Source of the DNA: Thermothielavioides terrestris NRRL 8126
Lineage: Eukaryota; Ascomycota; Sordariomycetes; Sordariales; Chaetomiaceae
DNA length: 64,000 nt
Reading direction: 5' to 3'
Assembly: GCF_000226115.1 (NCBI RefSeq)
Contig: NC_016462.1
Coordinates: 2,046,001 to 2,110,000, forward strand
In this document: piece by piece, positions 1-11,544 of the stretch
Numbering within the stretch: the stretch's first letter is position 1
Layout of the letters: each line of letters starts with the position of its first letter
Notes under the pieces: model-generated
Databases searched by the model: none
Seen by the model: only the letters and a program-made list of their open reading frames with translations
Told to the model about the DNA's origin: nothing
Position numbers and translations under genes: made by a program

Positions 1-91
1 AGACTTGGCGTCGGTGATGAAGTAGGGCGAGACGTAGCCGCGGTCGAAGCGCATGCCCTCGGTCACCTCAAGCTCGTCCTGCATCGTCTTG

Positions 92-123
<32 letters not shown>

Positions 124-896
124 AACCTTCTCCATGGCGTTGGCGATCAGCTTGCCGATGTGGTCATCCCCATTGGCGCTGATGGTGGCAACCTGAGCAA
201 TCTCCTCGCTGGTGGTGATGTCGCGCTTGTGCTGCTGGAGGTACTCGACAACCGCGTCGACGGCAGCCTGGATACCGCGGCGGAGATCCATGGGGTTGCA
301 GCCGGCGGCCACGTTCTTGACGGTCTCGGAGAAGATGGCCCGGGCGAGCACGGTCGCAGTGGTGGTACCGTCGCCGGCAACCTCGTTCGTCTTGGAGGCC
401 ACATCGGCCAAGAGCTTAGCGCCGAGGTTCTCGAACTTGTCCTTCAGGCTGATGGCCTTCGCAACCGTCACACCATCTTTTGCGACTTGTTAGCCACCAC
501 CTCACCTCGTCGTGGTGTGCTTTCGGGGAGGATTTGATGACGAACCCTTGGTGATCTTGGGCGAGCCGAAGCTGGACTCGATGAGGACATTGCGACCCTT
601 GGGGCCGAGAGTGGTGGCCACCGCCTTGGCAAGGGTCTCAACACCGTTAAGCAGAGCTGCCCGGCCCTCGACACCAAACTTCAGCTCCTATTTGAGGCAG
701 GTTGTCAGCAACTATCAGTGCATCTCTCCGTGCGTGAAACCATGATGAGCGCGCCTGCTTGGCATCAGAGCGCAAGATGGCCAACCACACAGGTTCCGTG
801 ACATACCTTGTGGGCGAAGCGAAGCTGCTGTGTGGAACGGACACGGGCGGCCGCGAGCGGCGACGAGACCGACGCTCTTGTCAATGCGCGCTGCAT
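1..896 (-). CDS. hsp60: Mitochondrial chaperonin HSP60, 5' part (3' end outside window)
   Basis: Folds imported proteins in the mitochondrial matrix as the GroEL-type ATP-dependent chaperonin. Three exons are visible: 807-896, 546-687 and 1-476 (open at the window edge), giving 236 residues. Exon 1 encodes an Arg-rich, acid-free N-terminus ([20 protein letters not shown]) that fits a matrix presequence. Exon 2 carries the [11 protein letters not shown] and SFGSPKITK segments. Exon 3 continues DGVTVAKAI and contains the nucleotide-site motif [15 protein letters not shown] and [10 protein letters not shown]. The intron 477-545 (donor GTTCGT, acceptor AAAAG) splits the Asp codon of KDGVTV, and intron 688-806 follows FAHK; both restore the family sequence exactly. 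Heat-shock control is likely (see the HSE-like site). Identification is very secure; only the splice details are inferred. Confidence 0.96.
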
Positions 897-2350
897 TGTG
901 GGCTGTCAGGAATGTTGAATTAAAGAGAGTACAAGGAAGAAAAGGACAGAGGGATCAGCGGGGTATCACGTCAATTGGGAAGTGAGAAAAAGGAGGAGCG
1001 GTTGCAGAGGAATCGAGGAAGTTCTCAGTTCACGATCAATGCCGGCGATGGAGCCGAAGAAAAAATTCCCCAGGTTCACCAAAGCATTGGCCCGAGCTCC
1101 CTAGCCGCTAAGCCGGCTTTGACCTAGCGCCGGTCCGGATATCCTGGGAGTTGTTTCTGGAACCATCGGCACTCCACCACCCCAATTCGGCAAGAACGCT
1201 CCTGATCGAGCATTTGCCAGAGAAGCAAAAGACCTGTTGGCTTCACAATGCATGAATTCACCCTGGTATCATGGAGTTAGGTCGGATTTGAATGGAAGTA
1301 TCGAGTGCAACCGAATCCCCGTAGTGTAGGCTTTTTGTCCCCGCAAGGGTCTTGTGTCCTCCCCCTGCCTGACTAACACAGCAAAGCCGAGCCGGGGCGG
1401 GCTTCGGTTTGACGCGGGCCGAGCCGGAAACATGAATGCCTGCATCTTCCAACCGCTGCATGTCCCTTACACTCACAAACATTCTGCCCCAACCTAATAC
1501 GGATTTCTGTGAAGGCTCTGGTTCTTTTGGATTTCGATGTCTGATTACCTGGTACAGAACATGGCCGCTCGTTCTGAGAATGGCCGGCCACTCAAGCGAG
1601 CCTGTTACAGTGAGCAACCAAACCACGAGAAGGCGATGCAACAGCAACGGATTGAATCCCCGCCAAGTGCCAGATTCCCCTTTACGCATTGACGGGCTGG
1701 AAGTGATATCATCCAGCCTTGTTCAGAGCCTTTAATTCATCTAACTACCAGTTTGAGACTCTCAGTCAGCTGCTTGGTTTGCTCGCTTGCCTCGCAGCAC
1801 CATGAAAGGGAGCAAGCACGGAGCAGGAAGAGGAGGGCAAAATGCGAACGGCTTGGCGGTAGTTAAAAACTCATCGTCTTTGCTAGCCTCCACGCCAAAA
1901 ACCTAGTGGTCACTGCAGGTGGGAAGGGCGGCTACTGAGGCGCGAGGAGCCAGATCGGCAGCCAGCCAGTGAATTGGCTCCGTCGGGCGTCAGAGACAAC
2001 CCGGGGGATGAACAAGGTCTCAACATCACGAAGGTCAAGTGCAGAAAAGAGGAGTTAGAAGAGAGCACCCATTGGGAATTTGCAGAGATCAGTTAGCCCT
2101 TCCTCAGCCGTATGACCCTTAACTACCCGAAATAAAAGACGCTCAAATCCACAAAACTAGCCATGGCGGCAAAGCAAAACCGTCCGCCATTCGCGTACTC
2201 AGGCCCAGATGATCCTCCTTCCTCGAGTACTAGCTAGCTTGTCGGGAGTCAGCCGTGTGGGCTTTGGCAGAAAAGGAAACGGTTCGACATTGACATACCT
2301 TTGAAAAGAAGAAAGAAAAGAAAAGCAGCTAATGCTTCCCTCAGCAGCGC
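897..2350. other. Intergenic: hsp60 upstream region
   Basis: No convincing gene seen. The reading frames here, including a 143-codon one at 1258-1689, lack family resemblance and consistent codon use. It holds the hsp60 promoter and leader, and the 3' flank of the neighbouring Myb-like gene. Confidence 0.6.
1155..1162. promoter_or_regulatory. Heat-shock-element-like site upstream of hsp60
   Basis: TTCTGGAA has the inverted TTCnnGAA arrangement bound by HSF and lies about 260 bp upstream of the hsp60 ATG. Only two repeat units are clear, so this is a weak call that rests on position and on the known heat induction of HSP60 genes. Confidence 0.3.
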
Positions 2351-3402
2351 TCAAAACGGGTTGCCGAGATTTGGGGGAGTGCTCCACTGCCGTTGATCAA
2401 GCGATGAGGGTGTAGCATCGCCTGTGCCGAGCTCGGATGCGGGACTACACCGAGTCGAAGTCATCACCTGCGGCGGGAAGCCAACGTTAGCACCGCGGCA
2501 ATGGAAGGGATCAAGGTTTCCAAAAACGCGTGTCGGTGGTGGCAATTGCGACGGTGTTCCGCTGGCAACGTGGTGGGCACAGGCGAAGCCGTTGGAGCAT
2601 GCAACCGGGGCTGGGAACGTCGCAGGGACCAAGACCGAGACCGGGACAGACCGCTCGCCGACGACGACGCAGTCGTCTTTGCCGGTGTCGTCTGCATCCC
2701 GAGTCTGGTCGTCGTCCTGTCCTCGTCGTGGAAACGCCTCGGGAATGTCGCGCATCGCAATGTCACCAGCATCGGGATCACGCAGGCCGGGTTTGAACGA
2801 ACCGTCATCCTCGCCCTTGACTTTGGCGTCCTCGTCGGACTCCTCCTTCTTGGGGACGCGCTCCTTCTTCACGGCACGCTCCTTCTTCACCGGAGTCTCG
2901 TCTTCCTCATCATCGTCGTGCTTGACCGTCGAGGCGGCCCGGGAGGCCGAAGCACCACCGGCGCGCTTGCGCTTCTTGCTGACCGGCGTCTTCGGGCTGG
3001 CCTCGCTGCCATCGAGGCTGTCGCTGTCGGCATTGTTCCGGCCAGCGCCAGCTGCCTTGCGCGGGCTGTTGTTGGTGCTGATGTCGTGCGCCTTGAGCAG
3101 ACGCTCGTAGCGCTTGGCACTGTACATAACTCAGGTCAGCGAGTGTGCTTGGTTGATGTTGATCGCGCGATGGATGAGGTGAGGAAGTACTTACGCGGCT
3201 GCCTTGGTGACGATGTTCAGCTCCTTGGAGACCGCATCGAAGTTGACCTGTGGAGTGAGCCGGAATCGCCGGTTAGATTGAGCTATTCCAGACATTCGGC
3301 CGATTGATGGGAGCGGCAAGTCTGTTTTACCTTTCCGGCGGCCGAGTGCTTGATGCAGCACAGCAGAAATTTGAACTGGGCTTCGGTATCGAGAGGAGGC
3401 AT
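2351..3402 (-). CDS. Myb-like DNA-binding protein, type 1 (three exons)
   Basis: Predicted nuclear DNA-binding protein of about 297 residues. Exons are 3331-3402, 3195-3247 and 2351-3119. Exon 1 gives MPPLDTEAQFKFLLCCIKHS; exon 2 gives VNFDAVSKELNIVTKAAA; exon 3 completes the third helix with AKRYERLLKAH. Together they make the roughly 50-residue fungal Myb/SANT-like domain that I know as Myb_DNA-bind_8. Introns GTAAAA..CAG and GTAAGT..CAG keep frame. The tail is KKRKRAGG (likely NLS), then a run of V-K-K-E/V-K-G-E sites embedded in acidic residues (SUMO-consensus-like), then a low-complexity Pro/Ser end. It is a paralogue of genes at 5715, 15748 and 18623. The start is the first in-frame ATG, with MPP as in those paralogues. 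DNA targets are unknown. Confidence 0.85.
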
Positions 3403-5714
3403 TTTGACTGTCTTGCCAAGTTTAATTTGTCTTCGGTCTGTCGCCGGCGAGATGTCAGTTTAACCTTGGACTGACCAAGAGCTGTGTCTGCGGTCGAAAG
3501 AGGGAGGAAGAGGAAGAAACAGAGCAGGGCCGACCGGCGTGAGTCGGAAGTCGGTCGCAGACAGAAACCAGCAGCCAGCAGTCGGTGTGTTATAAGGGTA
3601 GAATACCTAATGTAGGAAGGGTTTGTGTGTGTCTGTGGTTCTTGTCGATTGGTTGTCGGGTGAGTCAGGAGATGGGGTTTGTGGGTAGGTGGATGGAGGA
3701 AAAGGAAGTGGAAGTGGGAAGAGGCAGACGAGGGCGGACAGAAAAGCACGATTGGCAGTCGGCCTTAAGGGCCCATAGAGCTGGCAATCGACTGCAGAAA
3801 ACAAAATAGTGCTCAAAGCTGCAGAGCTAAACTCAAAGATACCCAGATCTCCTTGTTGGTATCCATGTGTCGAAGAAAATAACGCTTACCTGGATGATTC
3901 TTGATCAGGTTGAGTGTGTTGTGCGCTTGACTGGGTCGAGATGTGGTTAGAAGAGAGAGGAAGTGGGAGAGCAAGAGTAAGAGGAAAAGGAATAGGAAGA
4001 GGAGGAAGGTTTGTGGTGGAGGAGAAAGACTATCAGCCGGTTTTCCTTGGGACACGTCCGCGACGCGTCAGGGCTGCCGACCAGCTGCCTGGGTGAGAAC
4101 AAAGAACTGAATGCAAAAGCTGTTGGTCCCTTTCCCACTTGCCTGGATTGTAAAAGCATGATATAACCTACCTGTGATGGGTTGACCTTCTGGCAAAACG
4201 CAAGGCTTAAGATGGTGGTTCTGCGACAAAGAGATTGGAGGATCCAAGCACTAGCAAGAAAAGGTTGGCAGGGCGGAAGAAGGCATCAGTGACTCCAGTC
4301 CATGAAGGAGCTGGTGTGCCTGCCTGCCTGGCCGTAGTTTAGGAGAGATTGGAATTACGTGGAGGTGAGCCGTCTGATGTCGTGGGAAGCTGGGAGTTTG
4401 CGAATGACACCTCAGACGGGAATCGTCCAGTGGTCGTCGTCCCGAGTACGTAGATGTTTAGACGAATCCCAACCACCGACAGCAGCATACACCTGCCTGT
4501 CATAGCATTTGCTTGTCTTCCACCCATGAATCTAACTCCATGCTTGAAAAGAAGCATGTCTGACTTTCGTCCTTCCATACACGACTTGGGTGAACACGGT
4601 TGGGATAATGATGCAAGGGTTAGGGTTCCCCCTGAGTCGTGTAAACAAAGCCACTTGCGCCTCCTCCTCCCCTTCGCTTGGAGCAAAGAGATGCTCCTAC
4701 AACAGACGAGCCCGCACCCGCAGGTTTCTGAGTAAGCTACATGCTGCTGAGCAGTGCCGTGATCACTGGCACATGCCCTGTGCCCGATGTGATGCCGAGT
4801 TCTGTGCTAGATATATGTCACCTGCCCCTGACCCGAACCCGCCGGCAAAGTGAGAAGAGCATGTTTTCTTGTATAATACGAAAGCACAACTCTCTACTGC
4901 CAGGGAGTGAAGTAACCCTCGGTTGAGAGCAGGCTCCGAACCTTCCCTTCACTGGCCCTCCGTTGGCAAGTCCGAAGAGTTGCCATGCCAGCCCCGGAGG
5001 ACCACCGGCCTGTGCCACCCCCGTCATGAATTAGGGCAACTGTCTCCGCTCAACACATTGTGTGTCGCCATCCAAACTTCCCGGAATAAAAAGAATTAAA
5101 TCACGAAATTGTGAATTGGACCCGCTTGCTCCCTTGCCGCCCTGTGCAAAAAGGCGGGTCCTACCCCCCGCCAACTTCTTCCTGCTTCCGCCTGCTCCCC
5201 AACCTTTTCAGCTCCTCCCCTCGCCTTCCTTTCTCCAACTTCTTCTCCTCCACCAAGTTTCACCGAGGAGATCACCAGAGCTCCCACCACCACTGCCTGC
5301 TTGTGTCCCGGGTTGCTGCGCTGTCACCGCCCAAGTCAACGTAAGTAAGCCCTCATTGTCATTATTGTGGCCTTTCTGCCGTTGAGTCGACGATCTCGTC
5401 GAGGCCATTGCGGCCGAGGCTCTCGGACAAGCGATTGTCTGGAAAAGATCGATTTCTACCTCCTCTTGGCCCAGATCCTGGCGGCTGACAACTGTATCAC
5501 GAGCAGTTCCATCACGTCAAGCAAATCGCTTCCAAAATTCAAAGACGAAGTAAGTAGTATCGAGTATCATCTCCGAGTTCTCGGCCTCCTACGCTCATTG
5601 ATCTACGATCGTGGCGGGACGAACCGATTTATCCTCGCGCTGGAGACTCTTTGACGCGAGAATCGGGACTCAGAGAACATGCCTAGCTGACCAGCTCACA
5701 GCAGCAACTACAAG
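3403..5714. other. Intergenic: shared upstream region of two divergent Myb-like genes
   Basis: The minus strand upstream of 3402 and the plus strand upstream of 5715 are both strongly pyrimidine-rich (CTTCCTCTTCC-type tracts), as is usual for leaders in these fungi. A candidate leader intron donor (GTAAGT) sits near 5341. A short telomere-like GGGTTAGGGTT occurs at 4617-4627. No coding gene is supported. Confidence 0.55.
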
Positions 5715-6743
5715 ATGCCTCCCCGCGCGGACAAGGGCTCGGGCGCCGCTGGCAAAGCCGGCGAGGGCTCGGGCGAGTTTGCCGGCCCCTTCACTTTCAA
5801 CGGCCACATCCCCTCAACGACCGACCTCAAGTTCATTTTCGCCTTCGTCAACCATTTCAAGGTCAAGCCCGAGATGAACTGGGAGGAGCTGACCGAAGAT
5901 CTTGGCCTGAAGGGCAAGAAGAGTAAGTCTTCTTGTGGTTGTTTGATTGTTTGATTGTCTCTGTGCTTGGCACGGTCGAGACATTACAGATGGCCGCCGA
6001 TGGACCAACTCTCCATTGCCGATGGGCGATGGGCGACTTGGTCTGTAGGCCCGTCATGCTTCGTCTTGCTTGACTTCGCAAGTTCAGCGATGCCTGGCTG
6101 GCCTCTGTTTGGCATTGCTGGAGCTGGACGGTGCCATCGTTTGGCTGCTCTCCGAAGAAGCACCTTTTTTTTTCTGTCTCATTGATTTTCTCACCCGACC
6201 TTTTATCTCTCACCCATTTTCAGACCAAGCTACTAACCACATTCTTTCCCCCGCAAAACAGGCACCTACGAGCGCTGGCGCCTCTTCCGCCAGAAGTTCG
6301 GCATCACGCTGCCCGAGGAGAGCGCCAACGGCCCCAAGAAGTTCACGGCCACCACCACCACCACCCCCGCTGCCCGCGGCAGCGGCAACACCAACGACAG
6401 TGAGGACGAGGGCGCCCCCACCGTCGCCACCCCGGCCAAGCGCAGCAGCGCGAAGGCCGTCTCCACCGCCGGCACCCCGCGCACCCCGGGCTCTGCCGCG
6501 GGCAAGAAGCGCGCTGCGGCCGCTTCTGCTGCCGCCTCTGCTTCCTCTCCTACCGCCGGCACCCCGACCAAGAAGGTCAAGGGCTCCGCCGGCGCTGGTG
6601 TTGGTGGCTCCGGCTCGCCGGCCGCCGCCAGCAAGGGCAAGGGCGTGGTCATCCCTCCCACGCCCCAGAACAACGGCGAGCCGTCGCCTTCTCCTCTTTC
6701 GTCCCCGGCTTCGGACTACAGCACCACTCAGATGGCGGAGTAG
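5715..6743 (+). CDS. Myb-like DNA-binding protein, type 1 (two exons)
   Basis: Predicted 229-residue DNA-binding protein. Exons are 5715-5922 and 6262-6743 around a 339-bp intron (GTAAGT..AACAG). The domain runs from about residue 35 to 85: TTDLKFIFAFVNHFKVKPEM, then NWEELTEDLGLKGKK, then after the intron STYERWRLFRQKFGI. The intron falls at the start of the third helix, as in the paralogues at 2351 and 18623. The rest is low complexity: poly-Thr (TATTTTT), repeated TPAKRSS, AGTPRTPGS and KKVKG patches (basic, NLS-like), and a Ser/Pro-rich end. The N-terminal extension of Gly/Ala/Lys is specific to this copy. It lacks the SUMO-type sites of its relatives. Function beyond DNA binding is not inferable. 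Confidence 0.85.
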
Positions 6744-9464
6744 ACGACCGCCGTCTTTGCGCCCTCGGATGACGCCTGAAGGGAGAGGAGGATTGCTGGG
6801 TCGTTGGGGTTGGGGATTCGCTTGCTTTTTTCTCTGGTTTCTTTTTCGTTTCTCTCTTTAGTGATTTGACAATGGGAGGTTATGGACACCACACGGTGGT
6901 GGTTTGCCGATTTGTTCGGCTCGGCTGGGCACTTTTGCTGGGTCGGCCGTCTAATCGGTCTTTTGCTCTTCTTTGATTTTCTCGCCCGTTCCGCTTACTC
7001 CGCCCTGGTCTCGTTTACCAACTCGGGCTGCTGTCTCTCTGGCTTTTCTCTTCTCTGCTCGCAACTCTTGGACCAAATCATATGGGACATGGACCGCGAC
7101 GGAATTGGAAGCGCAGTTGGGTTGGCTCAAGGCTTGGAATCGGGATTGAATAGGGCTGGACCCGGAACGGCACTGTCATGCAACATCTGGGAAATGGGAC
7201 AAGGTTACTGGGGAATCGGACAGGGCCACTGGGAAATGTTTCTCTTTTTATCAAAGGCTTCGGGCTCAAGCTGCCCCTTCCTCATACGTAGGACAATTGA
7301 GAGGCCGTCTCGCTGACATCATGATCATCGGCTGCCAGAGTGACCGACACTTTTGCAGGCCAAATGCCTTTGATTACGTGACATGCTTTGTCCGCTGCAC
7401 AATGCCGTGCTTTGACCACCAGTTCGATTCTCGTCTACACATGCCCTCTGGTGTTGTGGGAGTACTGCTAGTAGTGGTAGTGCGAGTGGTGATGGTGATG
7501 GTTAAGCCTATGGCACACACGCCCGTCCGAAGTCAACTTTGACAGTTATCAGACGTAAAAAAACCTTTTCGCACATCATTGACACGTGGTTGCTGCTCTT
7601 CAGACATTTTCTGCATAGTTTCTTCTCAAGCAATTCGTCATGGAAAATGGATGTCAGTGATCGCCTGAAAAGGAGGTGGGAGGTCAGCAATGCGTTGCCC
7701 GGCAACGCAGGCTTGGCATCCCTTTTGTCCTGTTCTCTCTCCCGATACTCTTGACCAACTCCAGGATCACGGTAACTACGCTGCACAGATCCATGCCAGC
7801 TGAATCAGCATTGTGTTCTTTCTCTCGGTTGCACTTGTTGTCTTTGGGGTAAAGACGAGGTGGTCCGAGCAGGCTCGCAAAGAAGGGCGTACTCTGATGT
7901 CTCGATGATTGTCTTCTCCTTGATTCTGTTGATCGAGTCTGCTATATCTTTCTGGCTTCTCTGAAAATATTTCTCAGGCCTTCCTCTCCTTGTTCAGCCC
8001 AACATATATCGGGCCTGTAAGGTTCCAGCCTATCCATTGATCCATCGAATACAGGGCAAGGCGTGGCGATGCAATGCAGCCCCTGGGTTCTCCAGCTCAT
8101 GTTCCACTGCAAGGCATCTGAATAATCCTCGCAGCTACGGACACCATACTAGGCCGTCAGTCGCAGCTAAAGCCATTTTCCTGACCCCGATTATCTGCAT
8201 CTTCAAGTCATGGGTTTTACTTGCTTACAGCGCCCGTGTCCCTTCCGGCGGTTGTTTTCTCTCCCAGATTAGGACCAAGCATCTGAGGGGGCTCAGGTAG
8301 TCTTGTTTCCATCACCTGAGGGAAGGTTCGTGGCCGGCCATTCGGGCGTTTGACTCAGATACCCTTTACCGTTTAGATGACCCTTGTCTCTGAGTCTGGC
8401 AAGCTGTCTCAAGTAACAAACCACGAAACGGCATCGGCATATAGACGGCGTGCAACTGGGTTCGGCTCTGTAAGTAACCCATTTTCGACGCTGGAGCGGA
8501 GGAAGGATTCCACGTCGGAATTGGCCCGGCGGGCACCTACTGTAGTTGTCGGTATCCGTAGACCACCACGACAATCTTTGCGAGCACGAGTTCGCCGAAG
8601 GCGCCGTAAGGTGGCAGACCATCCACAATCACAAACGTTCAAAGCCGGAGGAGACTACTGTAGAAAAAGAAGACGTCCCAATTATCTGCGGTAGCAACAA
8701 ACGCAGCCATGCCCTAATCACGCGATTGCGCGAACCGAAACCCAGCCAAGTGCGCAGCCTAGTAAACCGAGACGAGAAGACCCTCCCGTGTGCCCCGAAT
8801 GACTCAGAACCCGATCAAACCGATTTACTCCGCCAAAGAGCAAACCATGCCCAACCCGATTGCCCCAAGTCCTCCCAGAACCCGCCGGAAAAAAGAACTC
8901 CCCATCCATGCTGCCCCATGTCCGATTCCGATCCCACGAAGGCCATTGTGACCTCGATGAAAAGGTGCCATGCCGAAAACATAAGAAAGTAAAAGACCGC
9001 AATGGTGACGTGTCGTGACCCAGTGACCCTTGATGAAACCCGGAAAAAAAAGCAACCCGAAAAAAAGGAAAAATCAGAAGAGAGGAGAACCGAAGCTCAA
9101 TCCCGGAAAATGACCCTAACTATGTGCCGCACGAGAAAAGCCGAGCAATGCCAGGTCCGATTGGAGGCGGAACTTCCTGAGAGAAAAGAGCTTCCATGCG
9201 AAATGTCGAATTTCGGCTCTGATCTCCAGGCCAAGATGCTGCCGATCCCCGTTCAGATAACTGAGCACAATTGTCGGAGATGTCGCTCGTGAGCTTGCGT
9301 GGTCGCGGGAGAAACTTGTCTAGGCGAAGCCGATGTCGGGATCAACGCCATAGCTATCGCTGCAATTGCGATCACCGTGTCAGCCAGCGGTCGGTTGTCA
9401 ACGCATCATGGGCGCAGCAAACAAATGCAATCTGAAAACTTAGTGAAGTAGGGCAGTGTGATAC
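6744..9464. other. Intergenic, 2.7 kb, between convergent Myb-like loci
   Basis: 3' flanks of the plus-strand gene ending at 6743 and the minus-strand locus ending at 9465. Frames up to about 148 codons occur on both strands near 8550-9000 but mirror each other in purine-rich sequence and show no domain. No RNA gene or repeat recognised. Confidence 0.55.
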
Positions 9465-9729
9465 TTACTCGGCCGGCTCCTCCTTCTTGACGGAGCCATC
9501 TTCCTTCTTGACCTTCTTCACGTCGGGCTTGACGTCTTCCTCATCGTCGCTCACGGCGACGGCAGCAGACTTGCGCTTGCCAGAGCCGGGCTCCTTCTTG
9601 ACGGAGGCCGAGCCGGCGGCGTTCTTCTTGCGGCCGCCGGGCGTCTTGGGAGTGGACGGGCCGGCAGCAGCGCCGTCGTCCTTGGCAGCGCTGGCGCCCT
9701 CCTTGCGACGGAGCTTCTGAAGATGCTGG
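9465..9729 (-). CDS. Constant 3' exon of the alternative-first-exon Myb-like locus
   Basis: 265 bp: one base completing the split codon plus 87 residues and a TAA stop. It begins QHLQKLRRKEGAS, the second half of the recognition-helix region, preceded by an acceptor (CTGAATTACAG). It continues as a basic tail with TPKTPGGRKK, GKRKSAA and three V-K-K-E sites in acidic context (PSVKKE-type SUMO consensus). The reading frame works only when entered in phase 2. Five upstream exons (9883, 10253, 10622, 11049, 11641) all end in phase 2, and no other exon of this type exists between them. The stop overlaps a donor-like GAGTAAGT; splicing there would leave only a 37-bp intron, so I take TAA as the real end. 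Confidence 0.8.
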
Positions 9730-10031
9730 CTGTAATTCAGATTGATATGTTAGCCTGTCTCCTGTACCGTTTCGCGGTGCCTGAGAATGAAATGAAAACG
9801 AAGTAAATATAAAATCAAAAAAATGACGCGAAATGGAAATTCCAGCAAGGGCAACGCGAGTCGGCGGCAGAGTAGGCAGTACGTGATCGCTTTCACAGTG
9901 CAGGTGTAGCCGAAGCTATGCATGCGCGCCATGACGCCACGCAGCTGCTCCTGGGTCGGTTGCAGCTCCTGCATGATGGCCGTAAGGAGGTCATGATCCG
10001 CGTGGTGGTCCCAGTTCATGCGCTCAGCCAT
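9465..10031 (-). CDS. Myb-like protein, isoform A (proximal first exon plus constant exon)
   Basis: First exon 9883-10031 (49 codons plus 2 bases) joined to 9465-9729 gives 137 residues. MAERMNWDHHADHDLLTAIM starts the first helix, SFGYTCT precedes the third, and the split codon makes Thr before QHLQKLRR. The intron is 153 bp with donor GTACTG, the weakest of the five. The ATG has A at -3. Conserved family points are the N-terminal W, the D-x-LL core and G-Y before helix 3; the second Trp of the domain is missing (QLRGV in its place). This is the simplest complete gene of the locus and would be the one an automatic annotator calls. Confidence 0.8.
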
Positions 10032-10252
10032 CTTGACTTTGGGGCGCGCTTGAGGCTGGTTGGCGAGGTGATTGATGGATGAGGGTCGGGGAGGAGGAGA
10101 AAATGAGCGCGCTTGCCCGGCGGGTGGAAGTTGGAGAGTTGAAGAGAAAAGCAGGAAGCGGAGGAGGAGAAGAGCAGAGAAAACGGATTTTGTGTTGAAC
10201 TCGGAAGACCACAGAAGCAGAAGAAAGAAGGAAGAGGTTTGGGGAGAAGTAC

Positions 10253-10404
10253 ATCGCGGCGCTGGCCGTGTAGTTGTAGCCCTTCTTGGCCACTCGCTCC
10301 AGGATCTTGTCCCATTGATGCGGGCTCGGCGGCGCCTCCGCCATTACGGCCTGGAGCAGCGCCAGGTGCGCATCGTGACCCCAAACAGTGGGCTGCTTCG
10401 ACAT
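10253..10404 (-). CDS. Alternative first exon B of the Myb-like locus
   Basis: 50 codons plus 2 bases, MSKQPTVWGHDAHLALLQAV onward, with HQWDKILERVAKKGYNYT giving both domain tryptophans and the GY. Donor is GTACTT at 10252 (phase 2). Joined to the constant exon the split codon becomes Ile, giving ASAAI-QHLQKLRR and a 138-residue protein. The start has A at -3. Roughly 220 bp of pyrimidine-rich minus-strand DNA separates it from exon C, with no terminal exon of its own and no acceptor directly before the ATG. It could instead be a decaying N-terminal fragment, but the open frame, the phase and the donor position argue against that. Confidence 0.7.
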
Positions 10405-10621
10405 TTTGCCTTGTCGGCGGTACGAATTGGTGATGGTGCGTTGAACGTGTGGGAAGAGTTGGTTGAACCGTTGGGGGGATCTTGCAAGTGTCGGGGATGA
10501 GAAGTGATGTTTGGGGAGAGGAGAATGAGAAGTGCGGAGGAAGAGAAGGGTGTAGAAGAGAAAAGACTGGCAGGAACAGGAAAACCAGGCCAGTGGATCA
10601 GAAAACCATCTGAAAACATAC

Positions 10622-10773
10622 ACCAGGGCTCCCTCAGTGAAAGTGTAGCCTTTGGGTCGCAGCGAAGCCACCACAGCGCTCCAGTCGCTGCCAGTCGGCT
10701 TCATGTGCTCAACCAGGGCCACCAGCACGGCTTCGTGCGTTTCGCCGTCCCAGTTCTGGAGAGTGCGTCCCAT
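10622..10773 (-). CDS. Alternative first exon C of the Myb-like locus
   Basis: 50 codons plus 2 bases, same length as B. MGRTLQNWDGETHEAVLVAL, then SDWSAVVASLRPKGYTFTEG. Donor GTATGT at 10621 matches the fungal consensus well and is in phase 2; joining to 9729 restores Val before QHLQKLRR, giving 138 residues. The ATG context is CACAATGG (A at -3, G at +4). Splicing to the constant exon would remove 892 bp, which includes exons A and B. The frame stays open past the donor into exon B's ATG, which I regard as chance. Confidence 0.72.
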
Positions 10774-11048
10774 TGTGACTGGTGTCTTGGTGATCTTTTT
10801 TCCTTTCGTCGTTTGAGGGGATCGGCTTGGTGTTTTGGAGGAAGAGAACTGGTGAGGGTGGTGGGAAGCTCAAGAACAGGTGTTGGAAGCAGAGAAATGG
10901 GAGCAGAAGCAGAAGAGAAAGAAGCTGAATCGAAGGAGAATGAGAAGGAGAGGAAAAAACTACGTTGAGCACTTGCTCCACCGGCACCTGGCAGTGCGGC
11001 CTCCTTCCCGCTTCCCCTGATTCGCAGGCATCTCAGCAGACAACGTAC

Positions 11049-11188
11049 CGGATGGCATTCCAGCCCATGTCATGGCCCTTGGCCCGCATGATGTTAACAA
11101 TCTCCGTCTGCTGCTCCTTGTTGATGGTGCCCATGACCTGGATGATGGCCTCAAACAGGTCGTCGCGGATGTTATCCCACTTCGCCAT
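11049..11188 (-). CDS. Alternative first exon D of the Myb-like locus
   Basis: 46 codons plus 2 bases: MAKWDNIRDDLFEAIIQVMG, ending AKGHDMGWNAI-R. It is the shortest of the set; the second Trp is replaced (EIVNI) and GY is GH. Donor GTACGT at 11048, phase 2; the split codon becomes Arg before QHLQKLRR, giving 134 residues. The start has A at -3. The DNA 350-430 bp upstream holds a cluster of AGGGG motifs (see the regulatory entry), so this exon may have a stress-responsive promoter of its own. Confidence 0.7.
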
Positions 11189-11544
11189 CTTGGCAACTTT
11201 TGCGAGCTCAAAGACGGAGGATGTTGGTGATGTGCCTGTGGTGCCTCTTGTGGCCGACTTGGTGTCGATATGTAGCCGGGTGGGAAACCGTGCTGCCGAG
11301 TGGAAGGGAGAAAAGAACAATGGGATGGGCGAAATAGATGGCTAGAAACCTTGATGGCACTGATCTTTGGTCGTCCCAAATAAAGATCAGGTTCTCGCTT
11401 GAGTTGAGGCCCAGCACTTGACAGGACAGGAAGAATTTGCAATGAGGAAGGTGGCCTTGCCAACCAAGAAGCAGGGAAAGAGGATGGATTTTTTTCACTT
11501 GGGGGCCCAAAATCCAGAGATGCGTGTAAACAGAACTCGCGACA

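Noticed and set aside
1258..1689. 143-codon minus-strand frame upstream of hsp60
   Set aside because: No domain, overlapping frames on both strands, and it lies in the promoter region.
6070..6861. 263-codon plus-strand frame within the gene at 5715-6743
   Set aside because: Shadow of the Myb-like exon; Arg/Pro-rich product of the wrong frame.
10024..10773. 249-codon continuous frame running from exon C through exon B
   Set aside because: It crosses a good GTATGT donor and a pyrimidine-rich promoter stretch, and joins exon B's ATG by chance; phases at both donors fit the alternative-first-exon model better.
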